Assembly: GCA_951394405.1 (NCBI GenBank)
Contig: OX596337.1
Coordinates: forward strand, 1,550,001 to 1,614,000
Origin: Coprinellus micaceus
Taxonomy: Eukaryota > Basidiomycota > Agaricomycetes > Agaricales > Psathyrellaceae
Direction of reading: 5' to 3'
DNA: 64,000 nucleotides
Part shown: positions 1-10,055 of the stretch, piece after piece
How the letters are laid out: each line of letters starts with the position of its first letter
Position numbering within the stretch: position 1 is the first letter of the stretch
Position numbers and translations under genes: made by a program
Notes under the pieces: model-generated
Told to the model about the DNA's origin: nothing
Databases searched by the model: none
The model's input: the letters and a program-made list of their open reading frames with translations, nothing else

Positions 1-3000
1 ATCGAGCAATTCGCTTACTCGACCGTCGCGCAGAATCATTACCGGCCATGGACTACATGGCTGGAGATTTCAACTGTCACTCTAGGGAGTGGGACGATGC
101 CGTTCCAAACCATGGAGACACAGCCATTCTACTGCTGGAAACAGCTGCCCGCCTAGGTGTGGAGTATTCCCCACCCGCTAATCCAGGACCCACCTATGTG
201 TCCTACGCCGATGCAAATATCAAGTCCGTAATAGACATGGTGTTTGTTCAACCTGCCTACGTTCTCTCAGCCGCGCCGCTGAGAGATCATGACCTCAAGG
301 GGACCTCGGACCACTATCCGCTGTCTTCTGTCATCAAACTCGGCACCCATGCTGAGCATATCAAGGGTCGCACCCTCAAGGAGGATGCGGTGGCCCCATT
401 CTTTATGCAGGTCGAAAAGGAGATGCCCGGTCTCTCCGACCTGTACGATCTCAACACCGCAGAAGGAGTGGAGGAACTCTCTGTGGCGATTGAAAAGGTG
501 TTCTCTGATGCGTGGTTCGCCCACTCAGAAGAGTACATCATCACCCCCCGCTCAAAGAAGTGGTGGAATGACGAATGTCAGAAGGCGTATGACGAGTGGA
601 AAGCGGATGACTCTGCCGAAACCCGTGGTACATTTCGACGTCTTGTAAAGAAGACGAGGCGAGAGTTCTTCGATGAGCGCATCAAGGACATCTCAGAAAC
701 AGACAAGCGCCCCTGGGACCTAATGGACTGGGTCAAGGAGCGCAAGAACCCGCCATGCGAGGCTATCCAACATAACGGACAGCCTTGTCACAAACTCGAC
801 CAGCTCTGGGGTGCCTTACACGGAACCTACAATGCGGCCAACGACCGACCGGTCGATCTGAGTCTACTGGACGAACTCCCTGACGAGCCTGTCAGGGAAT
901 GGCCAGTCTTCTCTCTCTTAGAAATGAGGCAAGCCCTTGAGGCATTCTCATCTCGCTCTGCTCCGGGCCCTGACCATGTAACATGGCAGCACCTGAAGTA
1001 TATCTTTGCCGTACCTGAATGTGAAAAGGTCGTGATGGACTTGGCCAATGCCTGCATAAAAACCGGGCACTGGCCAAAGCACTTCAAGGACTCACTTTCG
1101 ATTATCATACCGAAACCGAATAAGCCGTCCTACTCCGCCCCAAAGGCGTTCAGGCCCATTGTGCTTCTGAACACCCTTGGAAAATTGGTTGAAAAGATGA
1201 TTTCCAACCGCTTCCAGTTTGACATGATCAAGTATGATCTTGTTGACCCAAATCAAATGGGGGGAGTGCGTCAGCGCTCAACCGAAGACGCAGGCCTATT
1301 CCTCACGCACTTGGTGCGGACGGGGTGGGTAGCAGGACTGAAGACGAGCGTTGTACCTTTTGACATCGCTCAGTTCTTTCCGTCCATCAACCACGAGTTT
1401 TTACTCGAGGTACTTCGCAAACAAGGCTTCCACCCTATGGTGGTGTCCTTCTTTCAATCATACCTGGTGGAGCGCCACACATCTTATGTATGGAATGGCT
1501 CTACCTCGGAACCCTTCCGGGCGGACGTAGGAGTGGGACAGGGCTCGGCCCTCTCACCCGTGCTATCTGCCCTTGTCATAGCTCCAATCATGAAGCTGTT
1601 TCGATTGAGGCCAGAGGGGAAACTCGCTACCTTAATCTCATACGTGGATGATGGTACCATCATTGTCCAATCGCGCGATATCGAGGAGAACTGTGTGCAT
1701 CTCTACCATGCATACCAGTGCCTTTTCGACATGTTTACAAAGGCAGGGCTCGTCTTGGAGCACAACAAGACGGAACTCTTCCATTTTTCCAAGGGCCACA
1801 TGGACTTCCGTATGCCCCTCGATCTCGGATATGCCCCCTTCACAGGAGACACCCCTCTGAAACCCAAGCAGTATTGGCGCTACTTGGGCTTCTTCTTCGA
1901 CCGGTTCTTGTCGTTCAAAGAACACGTCCGGTACTACTCGACCAAGGCTCTCACCACTGTAATGGCAATGAGGATGCTTGGTAACTCTACTCGAGGGCTG
2001 TCGCCCAAGAACAAACGCATCCTGCTCCGAGCGTGTGTGATACCCATCTGCACGTACGGACATAGGTTGTGGTATTATGAGGGCGCCAAAATCCAAGGCG
2101 CACTCAAAATTCTAACCTCCATGCAGCGTAAGGCAGCATGCTGGATAATAGGAGCGTTTCGTACGTCTCCTACTGGTGGAGTGGAATGCCTCGCAGGCCT
2201 CCCACCCATTCATCTTCACCTTCGGAAGCTTTCACAGTGTGCTGTGTTCCGAACGGCGACATTATCTGACACACACCCCTTGCGCTCCCTCTTACCAGAG
2301 GAACACAGGGGAAGTGCCTCCCCCCATTATGGGGCCACCTGTCACCTCTCCCCGGTGAACCGCGGCCGCGTAAAGGACGCCATAGGCCAGACCCTCAGGG
2401 GACTGCCCAAACTCACGGAGAAGTTCGAGCCATGTGCGGTCGAAAATACTCCAGGATCTAGGATGATGGACCTCTATGGGGCCCAAGTCCACTTCAACAG
2501 TTTCCAGCGGTACGGCGAAGATATCTTCGAACGTCGCCGACAGGAACTGAATACTCTTTGGAACTCTCTGAGTACCAACGTTCGCACGGTGTGCATGGGG
2601 GTGGACGCGTCTGTCCCCAAGGCCACCAGGCATAATGTGACCGCGGCCTACGTGTATGAAGGCCTAGGCAACCAACGGAGCAAAGGAGTCATGGTGGCAG
2701 GACGTGTCCTGTCATCTGATGCTGAGCTCCTAGCGATTCGTATGGCAATTGGAAGGGCTACGGCCCTAGAAGATTGTGATCGGATTGCGATATTCACTGA
2801 TTCCCTGGCCATGGCTAAGAGAGCAGTTGATCCGGGGATCCATTCGGGCCAGGCATTTTCGCTTGCAACCTGTAAGGCCCTCCGCACCTGGTTTGCCGCC
2901 AAGGCGGACAGACGGGTGGACTTCATTGAGACCCCTTCAAAACTGAAGTGGGGTCTTCAACATCGTGCTCATCTGCACGCGCGGAGCCTCCCTCCTACTC

Positions 3001-3944
3001 CGGCAGGAGTGAGACCCGCTACCTCCCTCGATAGCGTGCGTAAGCATGTTGCCGACTCTGCACTGGACGCGTGGGCTACTCAGGCACGCAACCCAGATTA
3101 TCTAGGGCACCAGTTCATGGTGCTGCGCGACCCCAAGGGGAAGCCAACTCGTCCGACATACTCCAATGGGGGAGTATGGCTCCGACATGTTAATGAGAGC
3201 AATGCGCTTTGTGCACGTATGTGCAGAGCCATCCTCAACCACGCGCCTACTGGAGAGTATTACTCCCGGTTCCGCATACCTGGCCATGACAATCACGAAT
3301 GTGAATGCGGCTGTCCGGTGCAAACTCGTCACCATATCTTTACGCAGTGCGGTGTGCTGCAAACATACGATCGGGATCCCCGCTTTGTGCGAGAACTCGT
3401 TTGGTTTTTAGAGGATAACCCAAAGGCTTTTGCGTTTGGGTTCCAGTACGCCCCACAGGGGGATGGTTGAGAGGAGGCGGCCTCGCTTGGGTTGGGCTGG
3501 TTTTGGCTGGTTAAAGGTCTCACGTGAAGGGAGCTGGGTAGGTACCCTGACGTGTCAGTCCTTGCAACTGATGTGGATGAGGGGTACCCGAAGCGCGGCT
3601 ACTGAGAGGGACACCGTTCGGGGGCAGGCAAGGCGTGCCCCCAGGGCCCATAACACCTTGTGGTGGACTGGTACTGGCTGGGACCGGACTGGGCTGAGTG
3701 GGATTGCCGACTTAATATACCGATCTGTTAGAGCCGCAAGGCCTTTCATCATCTGTCTGCTGGTTGGGGGTAAAACTTCAAGCGCCGGGCGTCTCCAAAT
3801 TGTCAATATCTCATGTCTCATAATTGCAGTAGTACTTAGTTAGTGACGCTCGCGCTCTCTTTGTATGTTGATAGCGACAGGACTGCCATCGTGCCCCGGT
3901 ATATAAAAGATGATTTCAAAAAAAAAAAAAAAAAAAAAAAAAAA
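1..3944 (+). mobile_element. LINE copy A, 3' part of a non-LTR retrotransposon with poly(A) tail
   Basis: Sense-oriented non-LTR retrotransposon entering from the left edge. It holds most of ORF2, a 3' UTR (3471-3917) and a pure A tract of 27 nt at 3918-3944, the hallmark of target-primed reverse transcription. The 3' UTR recurs in copies C and D, with conserved stretches such as the segment around 3540-3600 and the terminal 'ATATAAAAGATGATT' just before the tail. ORF1 and the 5' end lie outside the window, so completeness and the target-site duplication cannot be judged. Domain order (APE endonuclease, RT, RNase H, C-terminal CCHC) fits the I/Tad group of fungal LINEs; the exact clade is inference. 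Confidence 0.95.
3..3470 (+). CDS. LINE ORF2 protein (endonuclease C-terminus, reverse transcriptase, RNase H), 5' partial
   Basis: The frame is open from base 3 to a stop at 3470 without a break. The N-terminal part is the end of an exonuclease/endonuclease/phosphatase domain (GDFNCHS near 64-85, SDHYPLSSVI near 309-338). The reverse transcriptase follows, with FRPIVLLNTLGK near 1152 and the catalytic YVDD box at 1641. An RNase H domain begins near 2590 (VDAS; AELLAIRMA; FTDSLAM supply D-E-D). A terminal cysteine/histidine cluster of CxCxC..HH..C form lies at about 3300-3350. The protein should nick target DNA and copy its own RNA. Copies B and D carry stops or frameshifts here, so this copy is the best preserved in the window. 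The true start lies upstream of the window. Confidence 0.93.
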   Translation, partial: RAIRLLDRRAESLPAMDYMAGDFNCHSREWDDAVPNHGDTAILLLETAARLGVEYSPPANPGPTYVSYADANIKSVIDMVFVQPAYVLSAAPLRDHDLKGTSDHYPLSSVIKLGTHAEHIKGRTLKEDAVAPFFMQVEKEMPGLSDLYDLNTAEGVEELSVAIEKVFSDAWFAHSEEYIITPRSKKWWNDECQKAYDEWKADDSAETRGTFRRLVKKTRREFFDERIKDISETDKRPWDLMDWVKERKNPPCEAIQHNGQPCHKLDQLWGALHGTYNAANDRPVDLSLLDELPDEPVREWPVFSLLEMRQALEAFSSRSAPGPDHVTWQHLKYIFAVPECEKVVMDLANACIKTGHWPKHFKDSLSIIIPKPNKPSYSAPKAFRPIVLLNTLGKLVEKMISNRFQFDMIKYDLVDPNQMGGVRQRSTEDAGLFLTHLVRTGWVAGLKTSVVPFDIAQFFPSINHEFLLEVLRKQGFHPMVVSFFQSYLVERHTSYVWNGSTSEPFRADVGVGQGSALSPVLSALVIAPIMKLFRLRPEGKLATLISYVDDGTIIVQSRDIEENCVHLYHAYQCLFDMFTKAGLVLEHNKTELFHFSKGHMDFRMPLDLGYAPFTGDTPLKPKQYWRYLGFFFDRFLSFKEHVRYYSTKALTTVMAMRMLGNSTRGLSPKNKRILLRACVIPICTYGHRLWYYEGAKIQGALKILTSMQRKAACWIIGAFRTSPTGGVECLAGLPPIHLHLRKLSQCAVFRTATLSDTHPLRSLLPEEHRGSASPHYGATCHLSPVNRGRVKDAIGQTLRGLPKLTEKFEPCAVENTPGSRMMDLYGAQVHFNSFQRYGEDIFERRRQELNTLWNSLSTNVRTVCMGVDASVPKATRHNVTAAYVYEGLGNQRSKGVMVAGRVLSSDAELLAIRMAIGRATALEDCDRIAIFTDSLAMAKRAVDPGIHSGQAFSLATCKALRTWFAAKADRRVDFIETPSKLKWGLQHRAHLHARSLPPTPAGVRPATSLDSVRKHVADSALDAWATQARNPDYLGHQFMVLRDPKGKPTRPTYSNGGVWLRHVNESNALCARMCRAILNHAPTGEYYSRFRIPGHDNHECECGCPVQTRHHIFTQCGVLQTYDRDPRFVRELVWFLEDNPKAFAFGFQYAPQGDG

Positions 3945-4465
3945 GGTCCTTACCACTGGTGGTTTATTCTAGTCTCATTTCTTGTGCAGCAGTACAACCT
4001 CTGGAAACGGAGCCCCAGCTTCCAGTTCCAGCGAGCCTGGCACACGCCAAAGCCAACCCCCTGCCCGTCTCCCCGATCTGCATCGTCCTCTCGTCAAGGT
4101 CAGATCAAGCGAGCGTCCCGCAGACCTTCCCTTTGAAGTGCTGTGGAATCTTGAGGACTGTAACGAAGACGACAATGCATGCCCCAGTGCCAACAATGCA
4201 TCCCAGCCTCCCATGGCCTCCGCTCTCCGCACCAGGTCAGGCGACCTCACTCCATCAGATTACCAAGCAAGGCATCCAGGTGGATGAATCCAGGCTTAAT
4301 CCAGGCTCTGGACAAATCCAGGTGGTCCAGAATGGATCAGAACCAGGGGGGAGGCTGGATGGATCCAGGTGGGAGCAGGCTGGACAGATCCAGTTAGGCC
4401 TACCTCTTAGGTAGCTGATCAAACAATTTTTTCATACCTAAGAGGTAGGCTAGTCCATGTGACTG
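3945..4465. repeat. Non-coding segment with ATCCAGG/TCCAGG motifs ending in a perfect 16-bp inverted repeat
   Basis: No coding signal is convincing here. From about 4262 to 4395 the motif (A)TCCAGG or CTGGA recurs many times. The segment finishes with GCCTACCTCTTAGGTA (4398-4413), a 21-nt spacer, and the exact reverse complement TACCTAAGAGGTAGGC (4435-4450). The layout of short CCAG-type motifs next to an inverted repeat resembles the subterminal region of the TIR element at 16571-17832, so this may be the end of a related element abutting LINE copy B. That link is inference. Confidence 0.5.
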
Positions 4466-7034
4466 AGGTTCCAGTAGGAGACGTATGAAATGCTCCTATT
4501 ATCCAGCATGCTGCCTTACACTGCATGGAGGTTAGAATTTTGAGTGCGCCTTGGATTTTGGCGCCCTCATAATACCACAATCTATGTCCGTATGTGCAGA
4601 TGGGTATCACACACGGTCGGAACAAGATGCGCTTGTTCTTGGGCAACAGCCCTCAAGTAGAGTTGCCAAGCATTCTCATTGCCATTATGGTGGTGAGAGC
4701 CTTGGTCGAATAGTACTGGATATGTTCTTTAAAAGACAAGAATCGGTCGAAGAAGAAGCCCAAGTAGCGCCAGTACTGCTTGGGTTTCAGAGGGGTGTCC
4801 CCTGTGAAGGGGGCATATCTGAGATCAAGGGGCATACGGAAGTCCGTATGGCCTTTGGAAAAGTGGAAGAGTTCTGTCTTGTTGTGTTCCAAGATGAGCC
4901 CTGCCCTTGTAAACATATCGAAAAGACACTGGTATGCATAGTATAGATGCACGCAGTTTTCTTCAATATTGCGAGACTGGACAATGATGGTACCATCATC
5001 CACGTATGATATCAAGCTAGCGAGTTTCCCCTCTGGCCTCAATCGGAAGAGCTTCATGATTGGAGCTATGACAAGGGCAGACAGCACAGGTAAAAGGGCA
5101 GAGCCCTGACCCACCCCCACATCTGCCCAGAAGGGATCCGAAGTAGAGCCATTCCATACATACAATGTATGGCGCTCCACCAGGTATGATTGAAAGAAGG
5201 TCACCACCATGGGGTGGAAGCCTTGTTTGCGAAGTACCTCGAGTAAGAACTCATGGTTGATGGACGGAAAGAACTGAGCGATGTCAAAGGCTACAACACT
5301 CGTCTTAAGTCCTGCTGCCCACCCTGTTCGCACCAAGTGCGTTAGGAATAGGCCTGCGTCTTCGGTGGAGTGCTGACGCACCCCTCCCATTTGATTTGGA
5401 TCGACGAGATCATACTTGATCATGTCAAACTGAAAGTGGTTGGAAATCATCTTTTCAACCAATTTGCCAAGGGTGTTCAGAAGCACAATGGGTCTGAACG
5501 CCTTTGGGGCAGAGTAGGACGGCTTGTTCAGTTTCGGTATGATAATCGAAAGCGAGTCCTTGAAGTGTTTTGGCCAGTGCCCGGTTTTTATGCAGGCATT
5601 GGCCAAGTCCATCATGACCTTTTCGCATTCAGGTACAGTGAAGATATACTTCAGGTGCTGCCATGTAACATGGTCAGGACCCGGAGCAGAGCGAGATGAG
5701 CAGGCCTCTAGGGCCTGCCTCATTTCCAGGAGAGAGAAAACTGGACATTCCCTGACAGGCTCGTCAGGGAGTTCGTCCAGTAAACTCAGATCGACCAGTC
5801 AGTCGTTGGCCACATTGTAGGTGCCATGCAGGGCTCCCCAAAGCTGGTCGAGATTGTGACAAGGCTGGCCGTTATGTTGGATAGCCTCGCACGGTGGGTT
5901 CTTGCACTCCTTGACCCAGTCCATTAGGTCCCAGGGGCGCTTGTCTGTTTCTGAGATATCCTTGGTGCGCTCATCGAAGAACTCTCGCCTCATCTTCTTT
6001 ACAAGACGTCGAAATGCACCACGGGTTTTGGCAGAGTCATCCACTTTCCACTCGTTGTACGCCTTCTGACATTCGTCAGTCCACCACTTCTTAGAGCGGG
6101 GGGTAATGATATACTCTTCTGAGTGGGCAAACCACGCATTGGAGAACACCTTTTCAATCGCCACAGAGAGCTCCTCCATTCCTTCTGCAGTGTTGAGATT
6201 GTACAAGTCGGAGAGACCAGGCATCTCCTTTTCGACCTGCATAAAGAAAGGGGCCACCGCATCCTCTTTGAGGGTGCGGCCCTTGACACGCTCAGCATGG
6301 TTGCTGAGCCTGATGACTGAGGACAGTGGATAGTGGTCCGACGTCCCCTTGAGGTCCTGGTCCCTCAGCGGCGTGGCTGAGAGGACATAAGCAGGTTGCA
6401 CAAATACCATGTCTATCACAGACTTGATATTTGCGTCGGCGTAGGACACATAGGTGGGTCCTGGATTGACAGGTGGGGAGTACTCCACACCCAGACGGGC
6501 TGCTGTTTCTAGCAGTAGAATAGCTGTATCTCTGTGGTTTGGAACGGCATCGTCCCATTCCCTGGAGTGACAGTTAAAGTCTCCGGCCATGTAGTCCATG
6601 GCTGGGAGTGATTCTGCGTGGCGGTCGAGCAAACGAATTGCTGGATGGTCAGCGTCTGAGTATACATTCATGAGGTGCATGGGCTCGTCGCCTGCGAACA
6701 GGGAGATAACCATTACATCTCAATCATCAATAAGATCTTGACGGTAAGTTGGGCAGAGGATGTCCAATCTCTTATTTACATAGGCCATGACACGCGGATG
6801 TGTTTCAGGCTTGGTGGGAGGGACCATGCAGGTCCACTTAGGATGGCGGGAGAACCCCATACCACTGTCCCTTCCTTGTCATGCGCAGAGGGAGCGTGGC
6901 GAATGAGCCTCCAGGGAGGCTCTTGTAAGAATACAATGTCCAATCATTTACATTGCGATTCGAGAAGTACTACAAGGTCGTTCGGTGACTTAGCAATATT
7001 GAAAGAAATAACCCTAATCTTCTGTAATGTTGTA
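4466..7034 (-). pseudogene. Degenerate LINE ORF2 (endonuclease and RT, no RNase H)
   Basis: Remains of the copy B ORF2. An endonuclease segment (6713-5799, with GDFNCHS) and an RT segment (5723-4653, with YVDD near 5005-4994) are each open. They are separated by in-frame TGA codons at 5799-5801 and 4653-4655, where copy A has CGA. The N-terminal part (7020-6714) also contains stops but keeps recognisable 'FLQEPPWRL' residues. The C-terminal third is deleted. No functional product is expected. Confidence 0.9.
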
Positions 7035-7529
7035 CTAAACATTCGGAAGGACTGGGTTAGATTGAAGCCGTCCACGATCTTGACAATCACGCACCTGCTT
7101 GTTGAGAGAGTTGATCTGGGCGCAGTCGAACCTCGCATACCAGAACGGGCATTTCGATGACTCGGCATTGTGGCCCTCCTTCCTGCAGTTGATACAACGT
7201 ACACGATGGGGGCAGGATTTGATCTCCTCCGTGGTGGGAGGGATGGGGAATGGGGTCTGCTTGGGCTTGCCCTTGCAGCAGCTCGCATGGTGGCGATGCT
7301 CCTCCCGAGTATGAGACTCGCCCCAGATGGGGCACCTGAGGCGGGTCCAGCACATAAAGTTCGTGTGCCCCCACTTGCAACAATTCTTGCAAAAGGGGAC
7401 ACCGGGGTGGCCAGGGGTGGACCTGATGAGGCACGACCTGCCGAAGATGTTGATGGTCTTGTTGTTCAAGGCCTTTGCGCGGGTCCCTGCTTGGGAGTCC
7501 CAGATGTTGAAGTAAACTGTCACCGAGGT
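7035..7529 (-). pseudogene. LINE ORF1 C-terminal zinc-knuckle fragment (copy B)
   Basis: Minus-strand reading frame with three cysteine-rich knuckles: CKNCCKWGHTNFMC, then a CCK-containing segment, and CINCRKEGHNAESSKC. This is the nucleic-acid-binding C-terminus of the Gag-like ORF1 of the LINE. It ends with a stop at 7035, and ORF2 follows immediately downstream on the minus strand. The frame is separated from its own N-terminal half (11731-13658) by the inserted elements, so it is a fragment. Copy E (15750 onward) has a diverged version of the same knuckles. Confidence 0.85.
7454..7529. repeat. Left copy of 76-bp duplication flanking the nested insertion
   Basis: The 76 bp are part of LINE copy B ORF1 and recur at 11731-11806 with about six substitutions, all transitions, and no indels. 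The poly(A)-rich tail of copy C abuts the right repeat. This is best read as an unusually long target-site duplication made when copy C inserted. Confidence 0.65.
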
Positions 7530-7530
7530 C

Positions 7531-7538
7531 ACCTAGGT
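7531..7538. repeat. Left 8-bp flank ACCTAGGT of the TIR element (candidate target duplication)
   Basis: ACCTAGGT directly precedes the element; the same octamer follows it at 10047-10054. It is a perfect palindrome, so it could be a duplication or an extension of the inverted repeat. Confidence 0.55.
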
Positions 7539-10046
7539 CACCCAAGCTGGCTGGCTCTAAGCCGGACCCAGCTGGCCTCAGCTCCCCGGCTTAGAGCTGG
7601 CCAGCTTGGCAGGCAGCTGGGCTGGGCTGGGCCAGCTGGCGTCCGGCTCAGCTATTTTAGCTGAGCTGGGCGTGGAGCTGAGCTGAGCGCAGGGGTAGCT
7701 CAGCTCATTGACAGTGGGCTGAGCTCCTGTCACGCTCCTGTCACACTTTGTGTATGTTTGTATTTGTTTGTCACACCCATGTCACACTTCGCCAAATTTG
7801 ATTATGACATCATGTAAGCTAAAAATAAATGTGATATCATACTGATAAGATCTATCAGTGAGGTCATGATTTTCAGGCACAGGATGATGTCACACTCATT
7901 TAGATAAGAAATGAACAGATTGCGATGAGCCCGATCACATTCAGTTCTTGGCCGATAAGGGTGATTTTGGTATCGTTCGAAAGCCCTCGTTCGGGGCTTT
8001 TCAATGTGCATAACATCGTCTGAATACCATCAATATAACTGTCAAAAATCAGCATTTTCATCTATTTCTCATGATTTGGGTGCTTAAGAGCCCAGTTTCC
8101 ATCTCAATGCCAGCTATCTCATGCATGTTTGTTGTATTGGTGGAATGGGGGTGGTGCAGGGCTTCCACAATAGCCCCCATACCCTTTTTATCTATACCTG
8201 ATCTTTGTAAAACAACTGAAAACTGTAAAAACCTAGCCATCTGCATGTGCGAAGGTCATTTCATGGCCCCATAAAGCTTTGGATGACACCCTACATATTG
8301 AGAAGTGTTACATGTGTCCTGCAACACCTCTAGCAACATCTCCCTCATCTTAAATCCACACCAGTCCTGCTGAATTCAGCTCAAAGTTCCAAAAATGATG
8401 AGCGACAGCTATATGCATGTGCATTCAGTATGATGGAGACCGTGGGAAGGCAAACCACCATGCACATAAAATCCAGATTCAAAAAGGATGCAGAATACAA
8501 AAGACCGGAAAGGAAACGGACCACACATGCCCAAGATATAGGAGGAACAGTGCTGACTTGGAGCAGTTGTGCTGGACAACTTTGCACTTGGGTTACAACT
8601 GGTACCAAATGGGCGGTTTGGTCAATATCTTGGTAATGGGTGGTCCGTTTGCTTAGGTGTCTTTTGAGATTTGTATTTGTAAATGACCTCCCCCAAATTA
8701 TTAAAACCATAAAGCGTGGGAACCATTACGGGCGCCCCAAATCTGCAATATGTCCGTTTTTGCACAACTTGCTTGACACCTGATTGCAATGGATGGTGCT
8801 GGTCTGGGACCTGGAGCTGTGGCTTATACCATGTGGGATCACTTTCCCAATAGCTTTGGGTGATCCAAAAGTATCTGTTCAAAAGCCCATGCAATAGAAC
8901 AAGCACGCATGTGCCATCCACACCACCATATGAGGTCAGGCAAATTTGATGAGGGGTTCTTGTGTGATTTATTGGTGATAGAGAATAGCTGGGTGATTAC
9001 ACTGCATGTGTTTCCCAGCCCCCAATGTCAAAGTCTGTTCGCTAATAACCCAAATACGTAGGAACCCCAGTGTGTATGGGATCATCACATGTTGGGACTG
9101 GTCCTCGCATACCATCCTATGGGGTGAGGGAAATTTAAGGGTGTGCTCTTGTGTGATTTATGGGTGGTAGCAGGTGGCAGGGTGATCACATTGCATGTGT
9201 CCACTTGGCTCTACTGGCAAAACATGTCTTCTAATTATCCAAATACTTCTGAGGCCCAGTGTGTTATGTGTAGTCATGTGGTAGTACATGCCCTCCTGTT
9301 CACATATCACATTGTGTGCCAAAATAATGGAAACAGTGTCCTCACAAACCTGGAATTTTGAAACCTGCCATTTGGCATCTGTGGGAGCCGAATTTGACTT
9401 CGCAATACACATATCCAAATAGAGGCTGACAAGGGCTTTCTAATGATACCAAAATCATCCTTATCGGCCAAGAATTGACCCTGATATCAGGCATGCAATT
9501 TTGAATAGTCTTATCTAAATGAGTCTCATTTCAATCTCAGATTTGCATGACATCATTGACAGTTTGGCATGTATGACATCATGATCTGCATGACATCATA
9601 TCTATTTATGTATGTGTGACACCATCACTTGTTTGTTTGGCATGTTTGTCATTGTTTGTTGTGTCACACACTGGTCACATCTGTCACAGTGTGACTGTAA
9701 CACCGAAGCTGAGCTCACCTGGGTGTCAGCTCAGCTGTAGGTCCAGCTCAGCTGGATAGCCTGGTATGATGGGGGGCACTCATACCTGAGCTGAGCTTTG
9801 CATGCTGGAGCTGAGCTCCCACGGTGCAAGCAGCTCAGCTCCTCACATCAGCTGGGCGACTCTCAGCTTGGCTGGGAACAGCTCAGCTCAGCTGGATATG
9901 TGCCAGCCCGCAGCTGAGCTGACCCGTTTTTAGCTGAGGTTGGACCCAGCCGGCCTAGCCCAGCCCAGCTGCTTGCCAAGCTGGCCAGCTCTAAGCCGGG
10001 GAGCTGAGGCCAGCTGGGTCTGGCTTAGAGCCGGCCAGCTGGGGTG
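7539..10046. mobile_element. 2.5 kb non-autonomous TIR transposon with long imperfect inverted repeats and AGCTGAGCTG-rich subtermini
   Basis: The left end (CACCCAAGCTGGCTGG...) and the right end (reverse complement CACCCCAGCTGGCCGG...) match with few mismatches over more than 100 bp. Similarity resumes inward: the block at 7945-7988 (GCCGATAAGG, GATTTTGGTATC, GAAAGCCC) recurs inverted at about 9437-9475. The subtermini (7550-7740 and 9700-10040) are dense in AGCTGAGCTG/CAGCTGGGC motifs. ACCTAGGT lies on both sides (7531-7538 and 10047-10054), giving an 8-bp direct repeat as in hAT elements. Because it is palindromic it could instead belong to the TIR. I see no transposase frame in the interior (7800-9600), so the element is probably non-autonomous. 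Superfamily assignment is inference. Confidence 0.75.
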
Positions 10047-10055
10047 ACCTAGGTG

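Larger units (their letters stand above)
4466..7529 (-). mobile_element. LINE copy B, distal part (ORF1 C-terminus plus ORF2 endonuclease and RT), truncated
   Basis: Minus-strand LINE closely related to copy A. Reading leftwards it contains CCHC knuckles of ORF1 (about 7515-7035), then the endonuclease and reverse transcriptase of ORF2. It stops abruptly at about 4466, matching copy A near 2177, so RNase H, 3' UTR and poly(A) are missing. The upstream part of the same copy continues at 11731-13658 beyond an insertion; the 76-bp segment at 7454-7529 is repeated at 11731-11806. Several CGA-to-TGA changes show decay. Confidence 0.9.

Noticed and set aside
3959..4414. Several overlapping open frames of 70-150 codons after LINE copy A
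   Set aside because: They overlap in different frames and cover repetitive ATCCAGG sequence; none has motifs or a plausible gene structure.
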